Assembly: GCF_011761265.1 (NCBI RefSeq) | Contig: NZ_JAAOZB010000001.1 | Coordinates: 806,001 to 870,000 of the forward strand | Source of the DNA: Microbacterium halimionae | GTDB taxonomy: Bacteria; Actinomycetota; Actinomycetes; Actinomycetales; Microbacteriaceae | Reading direction: 5' to 3' | Length of the DNA stretch: 64,000 nt | Shown: positions 45,575 through 55,174 of the stretch, piece by piece | Layout: each line of letters starts with the position of its first letter | How positions within the stretch are numbered: the stretch's first letter is position 1 | Program-made: the position numbers and the translations under genes | Notes under the pieces: generated by a model | Told to the model about the DNA's origin: nothing | Database searches by the model: none | What the model saw: only the letters and a program-made list of their open reading frames with translations

Positions 45575-46001
45575 GTGGGTACCGTTACCGGTCGCATTCT
45601 GGCGGCAGCCCGCCGATATCCGTGGGTCACCGCGACAGTCGCTGTTGCCGTCGTGGCCGGGATCTTGGCATTCACGGATTGGGCGCCTGCGTGCCCTCGG
45701 CACCCAGAACCTCATGGTGCTGACCGGAGACGGTCAGGTGACAGCTGCAAGCGAAGCGGCCGACATCGTCATCTTGGGTGATGATGTATCTCGAGTAGCG
45801 GATGCTCTGGCTATCGGTCGCAGAACCGTCAACGTCGGGCTGCAAAGCATCTGAGTCGGCATCGCGCTGAGCCTCGCGCTCATGGTTCTCGCAGCGCTTG
45901 GCTTCATCCCGGCACTCGTCGGCGCATGGTTGCAGGAGGGCGTCGATGTTGTCGCAATTGCATGGGCGCTGCGCGCCACACGGCCTGGTTCCCCTCAGTA
46001 G
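45575..46001 (+). pseudogene. Remnant of a heavy-metal P-type ATPase, internally deleted
   Basis: The first part (from GTG 45575, to about 45690) codes a typical ATPase N-terminus ('ARRYPWVTATVAVAVVAGIL'). A later part in another frame resumes at the C-terminal hydrolase end: 'VLTGDGQVTAASEAADIVIL', 'VADALAIGRRTVNVGLQSI', then an in-frame TGA at 45852-45854, then 'GIALSLALMVLAALGFIPAL', 'LQEGVDVVAIAWALRA', and TAG at 45999-46001. The conserved phosphorylation and ATP-binding core is gone. So a gene of about 600-700 codons has lost its centre and gained a stop. Metal ATPases are frequent neighbours of DevR/DevS genes, and this was probably one. Confidence 0.8.
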
Positions 46002-46081
46002 CGCGCGGCTGAATCTCGCCGTGCTTCTTTGCGCCGCGACAAATACAAGGCTGATGTCGGCGCCAACAGCCGCGCCGACGA

Positions 46082-47395
46082 CTAGCCGGTCAGGTCGGGT
46101 TCGAACACGACGCCGGGTGGTGTGTCGGTGTAACTTCGTCCGGTTGGCGAGGTCCACTCCAAAACACCGTCGCCTTTTTGTTTCACCGACCACCTGCTCG
46201 CATGTTTCAGGCTGTGATGTCGTCGGCACAGATGCGCGAGGTTGTGCTGATGCGTCGGACCCCCGAGCGCGGCATCGACTGTGTGATCAATGTCGCACCG
46301 GTGGGTGGGCATGCGGCATCCCACGAACCTGCAGTGTTGATCTCGCGCTCGAAGTTGCCGTTTGAGTTGGTCGCTGGGTCGGTATCGATCGACCGCCACC
46401 ACCGTGCCCGTGACGGGCCGAGTGAACACTCGATCCCACCCCGGCGCGGTACCCGCGAGCCGTCGTGCACTCTCGGGGTCAACAAGACTCAGCCCCGACA
46501 GATCCGCCGGTGTCGATGACGTGCCCGCAAGTGTCGTAGCCGGCACTGTCACCTGCACAATCGCCCGGATCGCACCCAGCCCACCACAGTCGTCGCCCGC
46601 GAGCTGGTCGAGGCTCGGCACCGAGGTGAGCAGCATGTCGGAGAACAGGTCAGCGCGGATCTGATCCGTCGTCCGCCGATCATCCACCACAGGCTCATCC
46701 TCAGTGCGAAGCTTCGTGCCGTACTCCGACCGCTCTGTTTGGAAGTCTTTCAACGCCCGCGCCTGCTGCGTGAGTCGGTTGAAGATCCCATGGGCCTGCA
46801 CCGACGGCAACACCGCGTTGAGCGTACTCATCCCATCAGCGAGGTCAAACAGGCGCACAGTCCGCGTCGCGTTCGCGTCTTCGAAGCGTTCCTGCAGCGT
46901 TCGCGGCTGTGCTTTCTCCGCCAACGCTGCAGCAAACCCCCGCAACCTGCCCGGTGTCTCAGCCTCAGCGACCCCGACCACGTCCCGGTCGTAGAGGGCC
47001 TTGGCTGCAGCATCCGTCAGGTTCACGCCCGCCCGCAAGATCTCTTGTACGTGGCGTTCCGAGACACGCCCCGCGCTCCACGACGCGAACGTCTCCGGAT
47101 ACGACTCGGTCACGTCGAGCGCGTCATCGACACGTATTTGCGCCGTGCGATCCGACAGTCGCAACGCAGCCCCAACTTCTGCCGCGACCGCCCGCATCGG
47201 AATCTCACGATCCCGCGAGTCACGCGATGTCATCCGCCGCATTTGCGCAAGCGCGATCCGCCCCATCTTTGCCAGAACCGCAGCGCGTGCCGCCTGCATC
47301 TGAGCGATCTGTTGATCGAAAGAAATCAACGTCACCACAGACTCAGACAGCTCGGAGGCTTCTGCTTCTTGTTGCTCGGTTTCGTTCTCTGACAT
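46082..47395 (-). CDS. DUF222 domain HNH endonuclease
   Basis: A 437-residue protein with an N-terminal DUF222 region (about 20-300) and a C-terminal HNH nuclease ('CRFVGCRMPTHRCDIDHTVD', then 'LAHLCRRHHSLKH', about 360-410) with the full His-Asn-His arrangement. Such proteins occur in many copies in Microbacteriaceae; their role is unknown, with mobility or recombination suspected. A second ATG 6 codons upstream (47413) is possible. The gene overlaps nothing and lies next to a broken ATPase gene. Confidence 0.92.
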   Translation of the reverse strand: MSENETEQQEAEASELSESVVTLISFDQQIAQMQAARAAVLAKMGRIALAQMRRMTSRDSRDREIPMRAVAAEVGAALRLSDRTAQIRVDDALDVTESYPETFASWSAGRVSERHVQEILRAGVNLTDAAAKALYDRDVVGVAEAETPGRLRGFAAALAEKAQPRTLQERFEDANATRTVRLFDLADGMSTLNAVLPSVQAHGIFNRLTQQARALKDFQTERSEYGTKLRTEDEPVVDDRRTTDQIRADLFSDMLLTSVPSLDQLAGDDCGGLGAIRAIVQVTVPATTLAGTSSTPADLSGLSLVDPESARRLAGTAPGWDRVFTRPVTGTVVAVDRYRPSDQLKRQLRARDQHCRFVGCRMPTHRCDIDHTVDAALGGPTHQHNLAHLCRRHHSLKHASRWSVKQKGDGVLEWTSPTGRSYTDTPPGVVFEPDLTG

Positions 47396-47572
47396 GCCCC
47401 AAGTATCGAACATACCTCCGACACTGACCATGCCAAACCAGCCTAAAAAACCCGGCGTGGATAACTTTCTCAAAAAACTTTCGGGGAGAAGAAGAATGCG
47501 TGCGGGCCGCAACTCTCAGAAGTTCGACGCGTTGACCCGGCACTTGGGCGGGCGCTCTGGCACGATCTGTTC

Positions 47573-48268
47573 ATGACAGAATCTCGGGACGCTCGCGTGC
47601 AGGCCGCGTCTGAGATGCGCGAGCCCGCCGCGCCAGACTTTCGGAGGCCCATAGCGCTCGCCGTGGGCGTTGGTGCGACCGTTGCCTTCGTCATCCTTCG
47701 CCTCGTTGTTGCGCTCGGCGACACGAAACCCCTCGACATCGATATCTGGTGGCACGACGTAATGGTCGCAACCCTCACTGACGCCGGTGTCGTCGTCGCG
47801 TTGGTGCCAGGGGTCGTCGGCGGCACCCTCGGAATGATCGTCATCGGCATCCTGGTCACGGTGCTGTTCTTAATTCGCAAACGACCATGGGATGCCGTGA
47901 CCCTCGCGAGCGCGATCGTCGTCGTTGTGGCGATCGGGGCGCCGATGGCGGCAGTCATTGCTCGAGTGCGCCCAGCCGACTCGCTCGCCGAGAGCGTCGA
48001 CACCTCGTTTCCCTCCGGGCACACGGCGGTTGCGACCACATTCGTGATCATCCTTTCGTTTATCTTGCGACGCAGGTACGTGTGGATGATCGGCATCGCC
48101 TGGGTCGTGCTGATGATGTGGAGCCGGACATATCTTTATGCGCATTGGCTGAGCGATGTGGTCGCCGGCATGCTGGAGGGGATCGCCGTTGCGACCCTCG
48201 TGTGGTGTGCAGTCGAGACTGTGCGCGATAATCACGCCCTCCGGGCGCAGCGCGATTCAACCGTTTAA
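47573..48268 (+). CDS. PAP2 superfamily membrane phosphatase
   Basis: A 231-residue membrane protein with about five hydrophobic segments. The PAP2 motifs are present: 'RVRPADSL' (start of motif 1, with a loosened spacing), 'SFPSGHTAV' (motif 2, His nucleophile-pair) and 'SRTYLYAHWLSDVVAG' (motif 3, catalytic His). It would dephosphorylate undecaprenyl pyrophosphate or phosphatidic acid-like lipids on the outer face. The ATG has no clear ribosome site. It stands between the divergent HNH gene and the DUF1206 gene. Confidence 0.9.
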   Translation: MTESRDARVQAASEMREPAAPDFRRPIALAVGVGATVAFVILRLVVALGDTKPLDIDIWWHDVMVATLTDAGVVVALVPGVVGGTLGMIVIGILVTVLFLIRKRPWDAVTLASAIVVVVAIGAPMAAVIARVRPADSLAESVDTSFPSGHTAVATTFVIILSFILRRRYVWMIGIAWVVLMMWSRTYLYAHWLSDVVAGMLEGIAVATLVWCAVETVRDNHALRAQRDSTV

Positions 48269-48346
48269 AGAACCCGTCATTTACGGCACCGCAAAGTAAA
48301 TCTCAAGCCCATCGCCGCATCTGATGCGGGTCGGTACCCTCCGAGG

Positions 48347-49150
48347 ATGGCCAATGCAAAGGGTGCCGCGCGAGCGGCTACGGGTTCGAAAACGCTCCGA
48401 ACGCTTGCTCGCGCAGGGTATGCGGTGCTCGGTGTCGTGCACATCGTCATTGGTGCGATCGCGATTTCTGTCGCGGTGGGTGCGGGCGGAGGCGAGGCCG
48501 ATCAAAGTGGCGCGATGCGCCAGATTCAACAGAGTCCCGCAGGGGTTTTGCTCTTGTGGCTCATCGCGATTGGGCTGCTGGCTCTAGCTATCTGGCAGAT
48601 AGTGCAAGCATTCCTCGAGCGCGACTCTGATGCAAAGAAGAAATGGGCGTCTCGCGCAAAATTTGTCGGCACAGCGGCCGCATACCTCGCTATTGCCTCC
48701 ACAGCGCTGGTTTATGCGCTGGGCGGGCAGTCAGATTCGTCGCAGTCATCACAATCTCTAAGCGCGCAGCTACTCGCTGTGCCTGCGGGTGTGTTCCTTC
48801 TGGTTCTGGTTGGACTCGGTGTCGTGGCCGTCGGAATTGCGTTCATTGCGAACGGCGCGACGCGCTCGTTCAAGAAGAAGCTCGTGTTGCCCTCTGGAGC
48901 GGCCAAGCGCGGGATCGTCGCGTTCGGTGTGGCCGGATACATCGCGAAAGGCATCGCTGTGGGCGTCACCGGAATACTATTCATCGTCGCCGCCCTGACT
49001 CAGGACCCAGAAGCTGCAGGCGGGATGGATGCTGCACTCCACAGCCTCGCCGCGCTCCCGTTCGGCGCCGTCATCCTGTGGGTCGTCGGTGTTGGTCTCG
49101 CTCTCTACGGTTTGTTCTGCTTCGCGCGAGCGCGCTACGCCAAAATGTAG
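48347..49150 (+). CDS. DUF1206 domain membrane protein
   Basis: A 267-residue membrane protein with three repeats of a two-segment unit (about 20-85, 95-165 and 180-260), matching the DUF1206 layout; 'LARAGYAVLGVVHIVIGAIA', 'GTAAAYLAIASTALVY' and 'GVAGYIAKGIAVGVTGILF' start the units. Function not known. TACCCT at 48335-48340, 6 nt before the ATG, fits a leaderless transcript; an overlapping GAGG could instead be a weak ribosome site. Confidence 0.9.
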   Translation: MANAKGAARAATGSKTLRTLARAGYAVLGVVHIVIGAIAISVAVGAGGGEADQSGAMRQIQQSPAGVLLLWLIAIGLLALAIWQIVQAFLERDSDAKKKWASRAKFVGTAAAYLAIASTALVYALGGQSDSSQSSQSLSAQLLAVPAGVFLLVLVGLGVVAVGIAFIANGATRSFKKKLVLPSGAAKRGIVAFGVAGYIAKGIAVGVTGILFIVAALTQDPEAAGGMDAALHSLAALPFGAVILWVVGVGLALYGLFCFARARYAKM

Positions 49151-49196
49151 CGTCCTCGTCCGGTGAGAAGTCCGCCGGGGCATAAGCTCAGGCGTT

Positions 49197-49736
49197 ATGG
49201 CAATCGGCGCAACAATCCACACGTTCACTGTGCAACTGGCGGATGTTGACCGTGGTGTCTATGACGAACTCACGCTCCGCGTGGCGCGGCATCCGTCTGA
49301 GACCGACGCGTACATGATGACCCGCGTACTCGCGTACTGCCTCGAGTTCGAAGAGGGTATCGGCTTCAGCGAGGGTGTTTCGTCGACCGAGGAGCCGGCC
49401 GTACTGGTTCGAGACCTGACGGGAGCGCTGAAGGTGTGGATCGAAGTGGGCGCCCCCGACGCTGCTCGCCTGCACTACGCCAGCAAGCTCGCGGACCGCA
49501 CAGTGATTTACACGCATCGCGACCCAGCGAAAGTGGCGGCACCGTGGGCCGGAAAACGCATCCACGATGCCGACGCCATCACGCTCCGGAGCTTCGACGT
49601 GGGCTTTATCGATGCGGCTGCAGCCCTCCTTGAGCGCCGCAACACGATGACGCTCTCGATTACAGAGGCCCAGCTCTACCTCGAGCTCAATGGCACAACC
49701 CTGAGCTCCGGTCTGCACGAGCGCGGCGTCGAGTAG
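49197..49736 (+). CDS. YaeQ family protein
   Basis: A 179-residue protein of the YaeQ family, structurally a PD-(D/E)XK nuclease-like fold. 'HPSETDAYMMTRVLAYCL' near residue 30, 'KVWIEVGAPDAARLHYASK' near 80 and 'IYTHRD' near 103 are family hallmarks. Biological function unclear; E. coli YaeQ suppresses loss of RfaH-dependent hemolysin expression in a study I recall only loosely. TAAGCT 8 nt before the ATG suggests a leaderless mRNA. An inverted repeat follows the stop. Confidence 0.9.
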   Translation: MAIGATIHTFTVQLADVDRGVYDELTLRVARHPSETDAYMMTRVLAYCLEFEEGIGFSEGVSSTEEPAVLVRDLTGALKVWIEVGAPDAARLHYASKLADRTVIYTHRDPAKVAAPWAGKRIHDADAITLRSFDVGFIDAAAALLERRNTMTLSITEAQLYLELNGTTLSSGLHERGVE

Positions 49737-49759
49737 CCGACGCCTCAAACCCTCCGCGA

Positions 49760-49811
49760 CTTGCCCGTTTTTGTGGGTATGTGAGCCCCACAACCCGCAA
49801 AAACAGGCAAG
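49760..49811. terminator. Inverted repeat between convergent genes, possible bidirectional terminator
   Basis: CTTGCCCGTTTTTGTGGGT (49760-49778) pairs with the arm at 49793-49811 with two mismatches around a 14-nt loop. Each arm contains an A5/T5 run. It lies exactly between the YaeQ stop and the SorC-type stop and could serve both; it may also be a dispersed palindromic repeat. Confidence 0.7.
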
Positions 49812-50777
49812 TCAGCGGGTGGGGGTGCGATCCAGCGCCGCGACGACGCCACTCGCTGTTTGCTCATCGAGGATGAGGTGCGTGATGATCCCAGCGTGGA
49901 GCGCCGCGATAAGGGGCTCGACCTTGTTGTCGCCGGCCACCGCGCAGACTCGCCGTGGAATCCGTTTGAGCTCTTTTGGGGTCGGACCCGTCGCGCGCTG
50001 ATTGAGCGAGAGATCTTCGTACGTGCCGTCGGCACGAAGGAAGACCGTGCACACGTCGCCCACGACGCCCTCGGCATCGAGGGTCTCGATGTCTTCGGGT
50101 TCGAGGTAGCCGGCGGAGTACACATGGCTTGGCACTTCGCCGGTGAGGGCGCCGATCGAGAACAGTGCGATATCGACGCGGCGCTGCACGTCGAGCACTC
50201 GCGCCACCGATCGTTCGTGCCACATTGCTTCGCGAGTCGCGGCGTAGTCGAAAAAGGCTGGAACCGGAAAAAGATGCACTCTTGCGTCAAAAGCGCTGCC
50301 GAAACGCGAGATCAAACTTCCGATGTAGTCAACGCCGAAAGTGCGGTTGTTGGCGGCGCCGTTGAGTTGCACGATTGAGCTGCCTCGCGTCGGCTTCTTG
50401 CTGAGATGTTTCGCAATTGCAGCAAGCGTTGTGCCCCACGCGACCCCCAAGACCATGTCGGAATCGAACCAGCCGGTCACCATGCGGGCCGTTGTGATGG
50501 CGACCTGCTCAAGTCGTTCCTGCGTCGATGCTGAATCGTTCACTGGGGCCACCGAGGTTTCGACCCCGAAGCGTTGCGAAATGCGTCGCCCGACCTCGGG
50601 AGCACGCGTGGGTGCGGGGCGCAGTGTTATCTCGACGAGTCCCGTTTCACGCGCCTCTTTGAGCATGCGAGAGACAGTAGACCTCGACATATGCAGGTGG
50701 GCTGCGATTGCCTCCATCTTCATGTCCTGGAGGTAATACATCGTCGACGCCGCGAGGATCGTGTCGTCTTTATCCAT
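49812..50777 (-). CDS. SorC/DeoR-type sugar-binding transcriptional regulator
   Basis: A 321-residue regulator: a helix-turn-helix at about residues 15-45 ('KMEAIAAHLHMSRSTVSRML') and a large sugar-binding C-terminal domain (60-320) with 'GVAWGTTLAAIAKHL' and 'DYIGSLISRF', the phospho-sugar-binding part of SorC proteins. It would sense a phosphorylated sugar or polyol. An alternative start at 50837 has a better ribosome site (AGGAG) and adds 20 residues not typical of the family. It is divergent from the alpha/beta-hydrolase gene and may control it. Confidence 0.86.
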   Translation of the reverse strand: MDKDDTILAASTMYYLQDMKMEAIAAHLHMSRSTVSRMLKEARETGLVEITLRPAPTRAPEVGRRISQRFGVETSVAPVNDSASTQERLEQVAITTARMVTGWFDSDMVLGVAWGTTLAAIAKHLSKKPTRGSSIVQLNGAANNRTFGVDYIGSLISRFGSAFDARVHLFPVPAFFDYAATREAMWHERSVARVLDVQRRVDIALFSIGALTGEVPSHVYSAGYLEPEDIETLDAEGVVGDVCTVFLRADGTYEDLSLNQRATGPTPKELKRIPRRVCAVAGDNKVEPLIAALHAGIITHLILDEQTASGVVAALDRTPTR

Positions 50778-50917
50778 CGTTTTCTTTCTGCACATACGTG
50801 CACATTCTCTGGGCGGATTGCCAGGCGGCCTGCTCATCGTAATACGCTCCTCGACGCGACTTGTCTGCGCTGATACCTCAATGAATGCCGATACCCACAC
50901 AAAGGAGTAGGGATCAC

Positions 50918-52756
50918 GTGAAAACCCCCTTACTGAGAAGAAACCCGTTCTGGCTTGCCCTCTCACTCGTACTCATGCTCGTTTCGGGATTTGTTGCTTC
51001 GGCCGTGCAGACGGATGCCGGTGGCGTCGATATCGAAGACATGCGCTGGGAGACCGCGTCTGGTCAGATGCTGCGCGCACTGCTGTTCAAGCCCGACGCC
51101 GCAACGGTTGACAACAAGGCGCCCGCCATCGTCGTGAGCCACGGCTGGTGGAACAACCGCGAAATGCAAGACGCCAACTACGTCGAGCTCGCTCGCCGCG
51201 GATACGTCGTCGTTTCAATCGACATGTATGGCCACGGCAACTCTTCGTACCTGCTGAACGAAGAGCTCACTCTCGGCGGCACCGGCATGTATGACACCGT
51301 CAAGCTGGTCGCTGACTTCCCGTACGTCGACCAGAACAAGATCGGGGTCTCGGGTCACTCCAACGGCGCACGTGCCGCGAACTTCTCGGTCGCACTCGAC
51401 AACGAAGCCGACACGCAGCTGATCGACGCTGTTTTTCTCGTCGACAATGACCCGACATATACGGATGCCGATGGCGCCTATACCAACGTGTACGGCTCGC
51501 GTGACGTTGGCCTTGTTGCCGATCAATACGACGAGTTCTTCTTCCGTGGTTATGACGAGACCGGAGCGGTTGTTTCTCTCCCGCGCGACTACATCACGAG
51601 TCCCAATGCGCAGTCGTTCTTGAACTTCGGTACCGACCCCGCTGAGGGGGAGACGCGTAACGCTGACCAGTTCTACTCCGAAGATGGTGCCGTACGCATC
51701 ATCTACAACCCCGCGCAAACTCACCCGTGGGGCACGATCTCTAAGGCGACAGTCGCCGACCAGCTCGAGTACTGGGATGAAGTTTTCGGCACACCGACGA
51801 CGATCGCCCCAGGCTCACAGATCTGGCAGTGGAAAGAGGCGTTCACCGCGCTTGGTCTTGTGGGCTTCGGAATCTTCCTCGTCGCATTCACACGTGCCCT
51901 TCTCGGAACGCGCGCGTTTGCTGGCCTGAAGTCTGAACTGCCGAAGACGATTGCGGCGAACACCCGTAAGGGCCTCGCATGGTTCTGGGGCGGACTCGCG
52001 GCAACGGTCTTGTTCTCGGGCCTCAGCTACGTGTGGCTCAGTCAGCAGCCGATTATGCAGGGGATCGCGTACAACATCACGCCCACGATCTTCACCCAGG
52101 GGGCCGTGTTCTTCATCGCCGCATGGGCTGCGATCAACGGCATTTTCGCCGCGATCATCATGACCATCTCGTACTTTGCCTTCGGTAAGAAGAACGGGGT
52201 CAACCTGCGTGACGTTGGAGTGCTGCCCGGGTGGAAGAAGTTCTGGCACGGCATCGGGCTCGGCGCTGTGGTGGTGACGGCCGCGTTCGCGATCGTGTTC
52301 GTTATGGACTACTTCTTCAAGACGGACTTCCGGTTCTGGGTGCTCGCGGTAAAGGCGTTCGAGGCTGACAAGCTCTGGATTGCGCTGCTCTACGTGCCGT
52401 TCTTCCTCGTCTACTTCATCGCGAACTCTGTCGCAGTCAACGGCTTCAACCGGTTCACGATGCGGGGCAAAGAGTGGGTCAACACGCTGCTGCTGGCGGT
52501 TGCGAACTCGTTCGCGCCGATCGTCCTCGTGGTCGCGCAGTACACAACGTTCTTCATCAGCGGCGAGCTCATCCCGGGCTTTGGCGGAATCTTCAGCATC
52601 TGGCTGTTCCCGGTGATCGTGATTCTCGCGGCGTCGGCTGTCATCTCGCGCAAGATCTACCGCGTGACGAACAACCCCTACATCGGCGGGTTCATCAACG
52701 CAGCTGCTGTCACCATCATTTCGGTGTCGAACACGCTGACGGTGATCTACTCCTAA
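50918..52756 (+). CDS. Alpha/beta-hydrolase fused to a multi-pass membrane domain
   Basis: A 612-residue protein. The first membrane segment (about 10-30) places an alpha/beta-hydrolase domain (about 40-290) outside the membrane. It has 'VSHGWWNNREMQDAN' (oxyanion region), the nucleophile elbow 'GVSGHSNGARAA' (Ser) near 148, and a late His in 'NPAQTHPWGT'. About seven or eight further membrane segments fill 310-610. The GTG start follows AAAGGAG. Such fusions are known in Gram-positives, but their substrate is unknown; a lipid or cell-wall ester is a fair guess. It sits opposite the SorC-type gene, with 140 nt between the starts. Confidence 0.83.
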   Translation: MKTPLLRRNPFWLALSLVLMLVSGFVASAVQTDAGGVDIEDMRWETASGQMLRALLFKPDAATVDNKAPAIVVSHGWWNNREMQDANYVELARRGYVVVSIDMYGHGNSSYLLNEELTLGGTGMYDTVKLVADFPYVDQNKIGVSGHSNGARAANFSVALDNEADTQLIDAVFLVDNDPTYTDADGAYTNVYGSRDVGLVADQYDEFFFRGYDETGAVVSLPRDYITSPNAQSFLNFGTDPAEGETRNADQFYSEDGAVRIIYNPAQTHPWGTISKATVADQLEYWDEVFGTPTTIAPGSQIWQWKEAFTALGLVGFGIFLVAFTRALLGTRAFAGLKSELPKTIAANTRKGLAWFWGGLAATVLFSGLSYVWLSQQPIMQGIAYNITPTIFTQGAVFFIAAWAAINGIFAAIIMTISYFAFGKKNGVNLRDVGVLPGWKKFWHGIGLGAVVVTAAFAIVFVMDYFFKTDFRFWVLAVKAFEADKLWIALLYVPFFLVYFIANSVAVNGFNRFTMRGKEWVNTLLLAVANSFAPIVLVVAQYTTFFISGELIPGFGGIFSIWLFPVIVILAASAVISRKIYRVTNNPYIGGFINAAAVTIISVSNTLTVIYS

Positions 52757-52800
52757 CGGATGGTCGCCTACTCCTAGAGATAGTCGCCCACTCGTAAATA
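52741..52800 (+). repeat. Three degenerate 20-bp repeats spanning the 3' end of the hydrolase gene
   Basis: Units at 52741, 52761 and 52781 share the CTACTCCTA-like core, the first including the gene's own Tyr-Ser-stop end. Units two and three match at about 15 of 20 bases. It looks like a small local duplication of the gene's end. Confidence 0.5.
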
Positions 52801-52851
52801 CGACGATCGCCCCGGCGCGCATTCTGCGCATGCCGGGGCGATCGTCGTATT
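52797..52851. terminator. Long perfect hairpin, probable bidirectional terminator
   Basis: A perfect 20-bp inverted repeat (52797-52816 with 52832-52851) whose loop can pair further (GCGCA with TGCGC), lying between the convergent hydrolase-fusion and glutamine synthetase genes. AATA at one end gives the run on one strand. Confidence 0.85.
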
Positions 52852-52855
52852 CGCG

Positions 52856-55033
52856 CTACAGGATGTAGAGCATTTCTTGATACGTCGGCAGGGGCCAGAG
52901 GTCATCCGCGATGACACATTCGATATCGTTGGATGCTGCTCGCACCGCCGCCATTGCGGGCAGGAGCGACTCGCGCGCGTGCTCGGCCTCGGCAAGCGTT
53001 TCGTGGCCGATCTCTTCGCCCAGTGCTTCGCTGAGAGCTGCGAGCGCTGCGCGCAGTGCTGTGAGAGGTTCGGTCACCTCATTGAGGGGCGCAAGATCAG
53101 GCTCGATTCCGGCCGCTTTCAGCGCAGCGACGTTGTGAGCAAGCTCGGTCTGGTACCGCATCGCCGCAGGAAGAATCGATGTGGCGCCCATCTCAAGCGT
53201 CAGGCGCGCCTCGACACCGATCGTGAGTGCGTACTGCTCTAGCCCGATTTCGTAGCGGCTGTGCATCTCTCGCTCGTTGAAGACCTTGTACTTCTCAAAA
53301 AGGGCCAGCGCCTCGTCCGAGATGAGTTCGGGCAGTGCGTCGAGGGTCGTGCGCAGGTTCTTGAGTCCGCGCTTTTCGGCTTCAATGGGCCATGCATCGC
53401 CATAACCGTCGCCGTTGAAGACAACAGCACCGTGCTCAGTGATGATCTGAGTGAGCAGGTTCTGCACTGCCGTGTCGAAGTCGGTGCCATTGGCAACGGC
53501 GGTTTCGAGTTCGGTTGCCGCGTAGTCGAGAGAGTCGGCCATGATCGTGTTAATTGTGACCATCGGTCCGTTCACCGTCTGCAATGAGCCAGGGGCCCGG
53601 AACTCGAACCTGTTCCCGGTGAAAGCGAACGGGCTCGTGCGGTTGCGATCGCCCGGGTCGGTCGGCAGCACCGGCAGGGTGTCGACACCGATCTGCATCG
53701 TGCCTTTGCCCTTAGATGATGTGGCGGCTCCCGCGGCGATCTGGTCGAACACATCAGCGAGCTGGTCGCCGAGGAAGATCGAGATAATCGCAGGCGGTGC
53801 CTCGTTCGCACCGAGGCGGTGATCGTTCGACGCGGACGCCACCGACGCACGAAGCAGTCCGCCGTACAAGTGCACCGACCTAATAACAGCGGCACAGAAC
53901 ACCAGGAACTGTGCGTTGTCGTGGGGGGTGTCTCCGGGTACGAGAAGCGAACCGAGGTCGCTGTTGCCGAGGGAGAAGTTGACGTGCTTGCCCGAACCGT
54001 TGACGCCTTCGAAGGGCTTCTCGTGGAACAGGCACTCCATGCCGTGCTTCTTGGCGATCGTTTTGAACGTCGTCATCAGCAGCTGCTGGTGGTCGGCGGC
54101 GATGTTACCGCGCTCGAACATGGGCGCAATTTCGAACTGGCCGGGAGCGACCTCGTTGTGACGCGTCTTCGCCGGAATTCCGAGTTTGAACAGCTCGCGT
54201 TCGGTGTCCATCATGAAGCCGAGTACGCGCTCAGGGATCGCACCGAAGTAGTGGTCGTCGAACTCCTGGCCCTTGGGAGGCTTCGTGCCGAACAGCGTGC
54301 GGCCCGAGTTGAGAAGGTCGGGACGCGCGAGGAAGAAGTGCCGGTCGACCAGGAAGTACTCCTGCTCCGGTCCGCAGAACGAGACGATTTTGCCCGGTTT
54401 GCTGTGGCCGAAGAGCGCGAGGATGCGTTCGGCGTGCTCGCCCATCGTCTGCTGCGATCGCAACAGCGGCGTCTTGTGATCGAGGGCTTCACCCGTCATC
54501 GAGACGAACACCGTCGGGATGCAGAGTGTGTTGCCGTTCGGGTTTTCGAGCACGTAGGCGGGGCTTGTGACGTCCCACCCGGTGTAGCCGCGCGCTTCGA
54601 ACGTGTTGCGGAGTCCGCCGTTTGGAAAGCTCGAGGCATCGGGCTCACCCTGAATCAAGGTTTTGCCGGCGAATTCCGCGAGCGCTGAACCATCGCCCAC
54701 GGGTTCGAAGAAGCTGTCGTGCTTCTCGGCGGTGAGGCCGGTGAGCGGGTAGAAGACGTGTGCGTAGTGCGTGGCACCGCGTTCCAGGGCCCAGTCCTTC
54801 ATGGCCGAGGCGACGGCATCCGCAACAAGAGGATCGAGCACGGCACCGTGCTCGATGGTCGCCATGACCGACTTGAAAACAGGTTTCGGAAGCCGCTGGC
54901 GCATCACAATCGTGCTGAACACGTTGGATCCGAAGATCGCACCGGGTGTTTCAGACTCGTCGAAGCTCACGGCTGGCGGTACATAGGCCTCAACATCTTT
55001 GATGGCTTCGCGACGAACTGCATTTCCACTCAT
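52856..55033 (-). CDS. glnN: Type III glutamine synthetase (GlnN)
   Basis: A 725-residue GSIII. Family motifs are '[11 protein letters not shown]' near the start, '[11 protein letters not shown]' (catalytic acidic cluster) near 222, '[19 protein letters not shown]' near 290, '[14 protein letters not shown]' (ATP/Glu site) near 350 and '[13 protein letters not shown]' near 480. It makes glutamine from glutamate and ammonia with ATP; the dodecamer is much larger per subunit than GSI. The start has GGGGGA upstream. Presence of a GSIII suggests a spare ammonia-assimilation enzyme; a GSI would be expected elsewhere. Confidence 0.96.
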   Translation of the reverse strand: MSGNAVRREAIKDVEAYVPPAVSFDESETPGAIFGSNVFSTIVMRQRLPKPVFKSVMATIEHGAVLDPLVADAVASAMKDWALERGATHYAHVFYPLTGLTAEKHDSFFEPVGDGSALAEFAGKTLIQGEPDASSFPNGGLRNTFEARGYTGWDVTSPAYVLENPNGNTLCIPTVFVSMTGEALDHKTPLLRSQQTMGEHAERILALFGHSKPGKIVSFCGPEQEYFLVDRHFFLARPDLLNSGRTLFGTKPPKGQEFDDHYFGAIPERVLGFMMDTERELFKLGIPAKTRHNEVAPGQFEIAPMFERGNIAADHQQLLMTTFKTIAKKHGMECLFHEKPFEGVNGSGKHVNFSLGNSDLGSLLVPGDTPHDNAQFLVFCAAVIRSVHLYGGLLRASVASASNDHRLGANEAPPAIISIFLGDQLADVFDQIAAGAATSSKGKGTMQIGVDTLPVLPTDPGDRNRTSPFAFTGNRFEFRAPGSLQTVNGPMVTINTIMADSLDYAATELETAVANGTDFDTAVQNLLTQIITEHGAVVFNGDGYGDAWPIEAEKRGLKNLRTTLDALPELISDEALALFEKYKVFNEREMHSRYEIGLEQYALTIGVEARLTLEMGATSILPAAMRYQTELAHNVAALKAAGIEPDLAPLNEVTEPLTALRAALAALSEALGEEIGHETLAEAEHARESLLPAMAAVRAASNDIECVIADDLWPLPTYQEMLYIL

Positions 55034-55174
55034 GTTTCCCCCAACACGGCTTATCCGCCGCCGGGTGCGGGCAGAAGCCTAGACAAGAAGATACGGATGC
55101 GGTGGGTCCGGGCTGTTTCCTAGGGGTAACGGTTGCTGCATGATGGATCTCAGCGTTACGGACGGGGGCCCGCA

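Noticed and set aside
46739..47392. 217-codon plus-strand frame across the HNH endonuclease gene
   Set aside because: Antisense to a gene with clear DUF222 and HNH motifs; Arg/Pro/His-rich composition.
51815..52831. 338-codon minus-strand frame under the hydrolase-membrane fusion
   Set aside because: Strongly charged composition typical of an antisense shadow of membrane segments; it also crosses the terminator hairpin.
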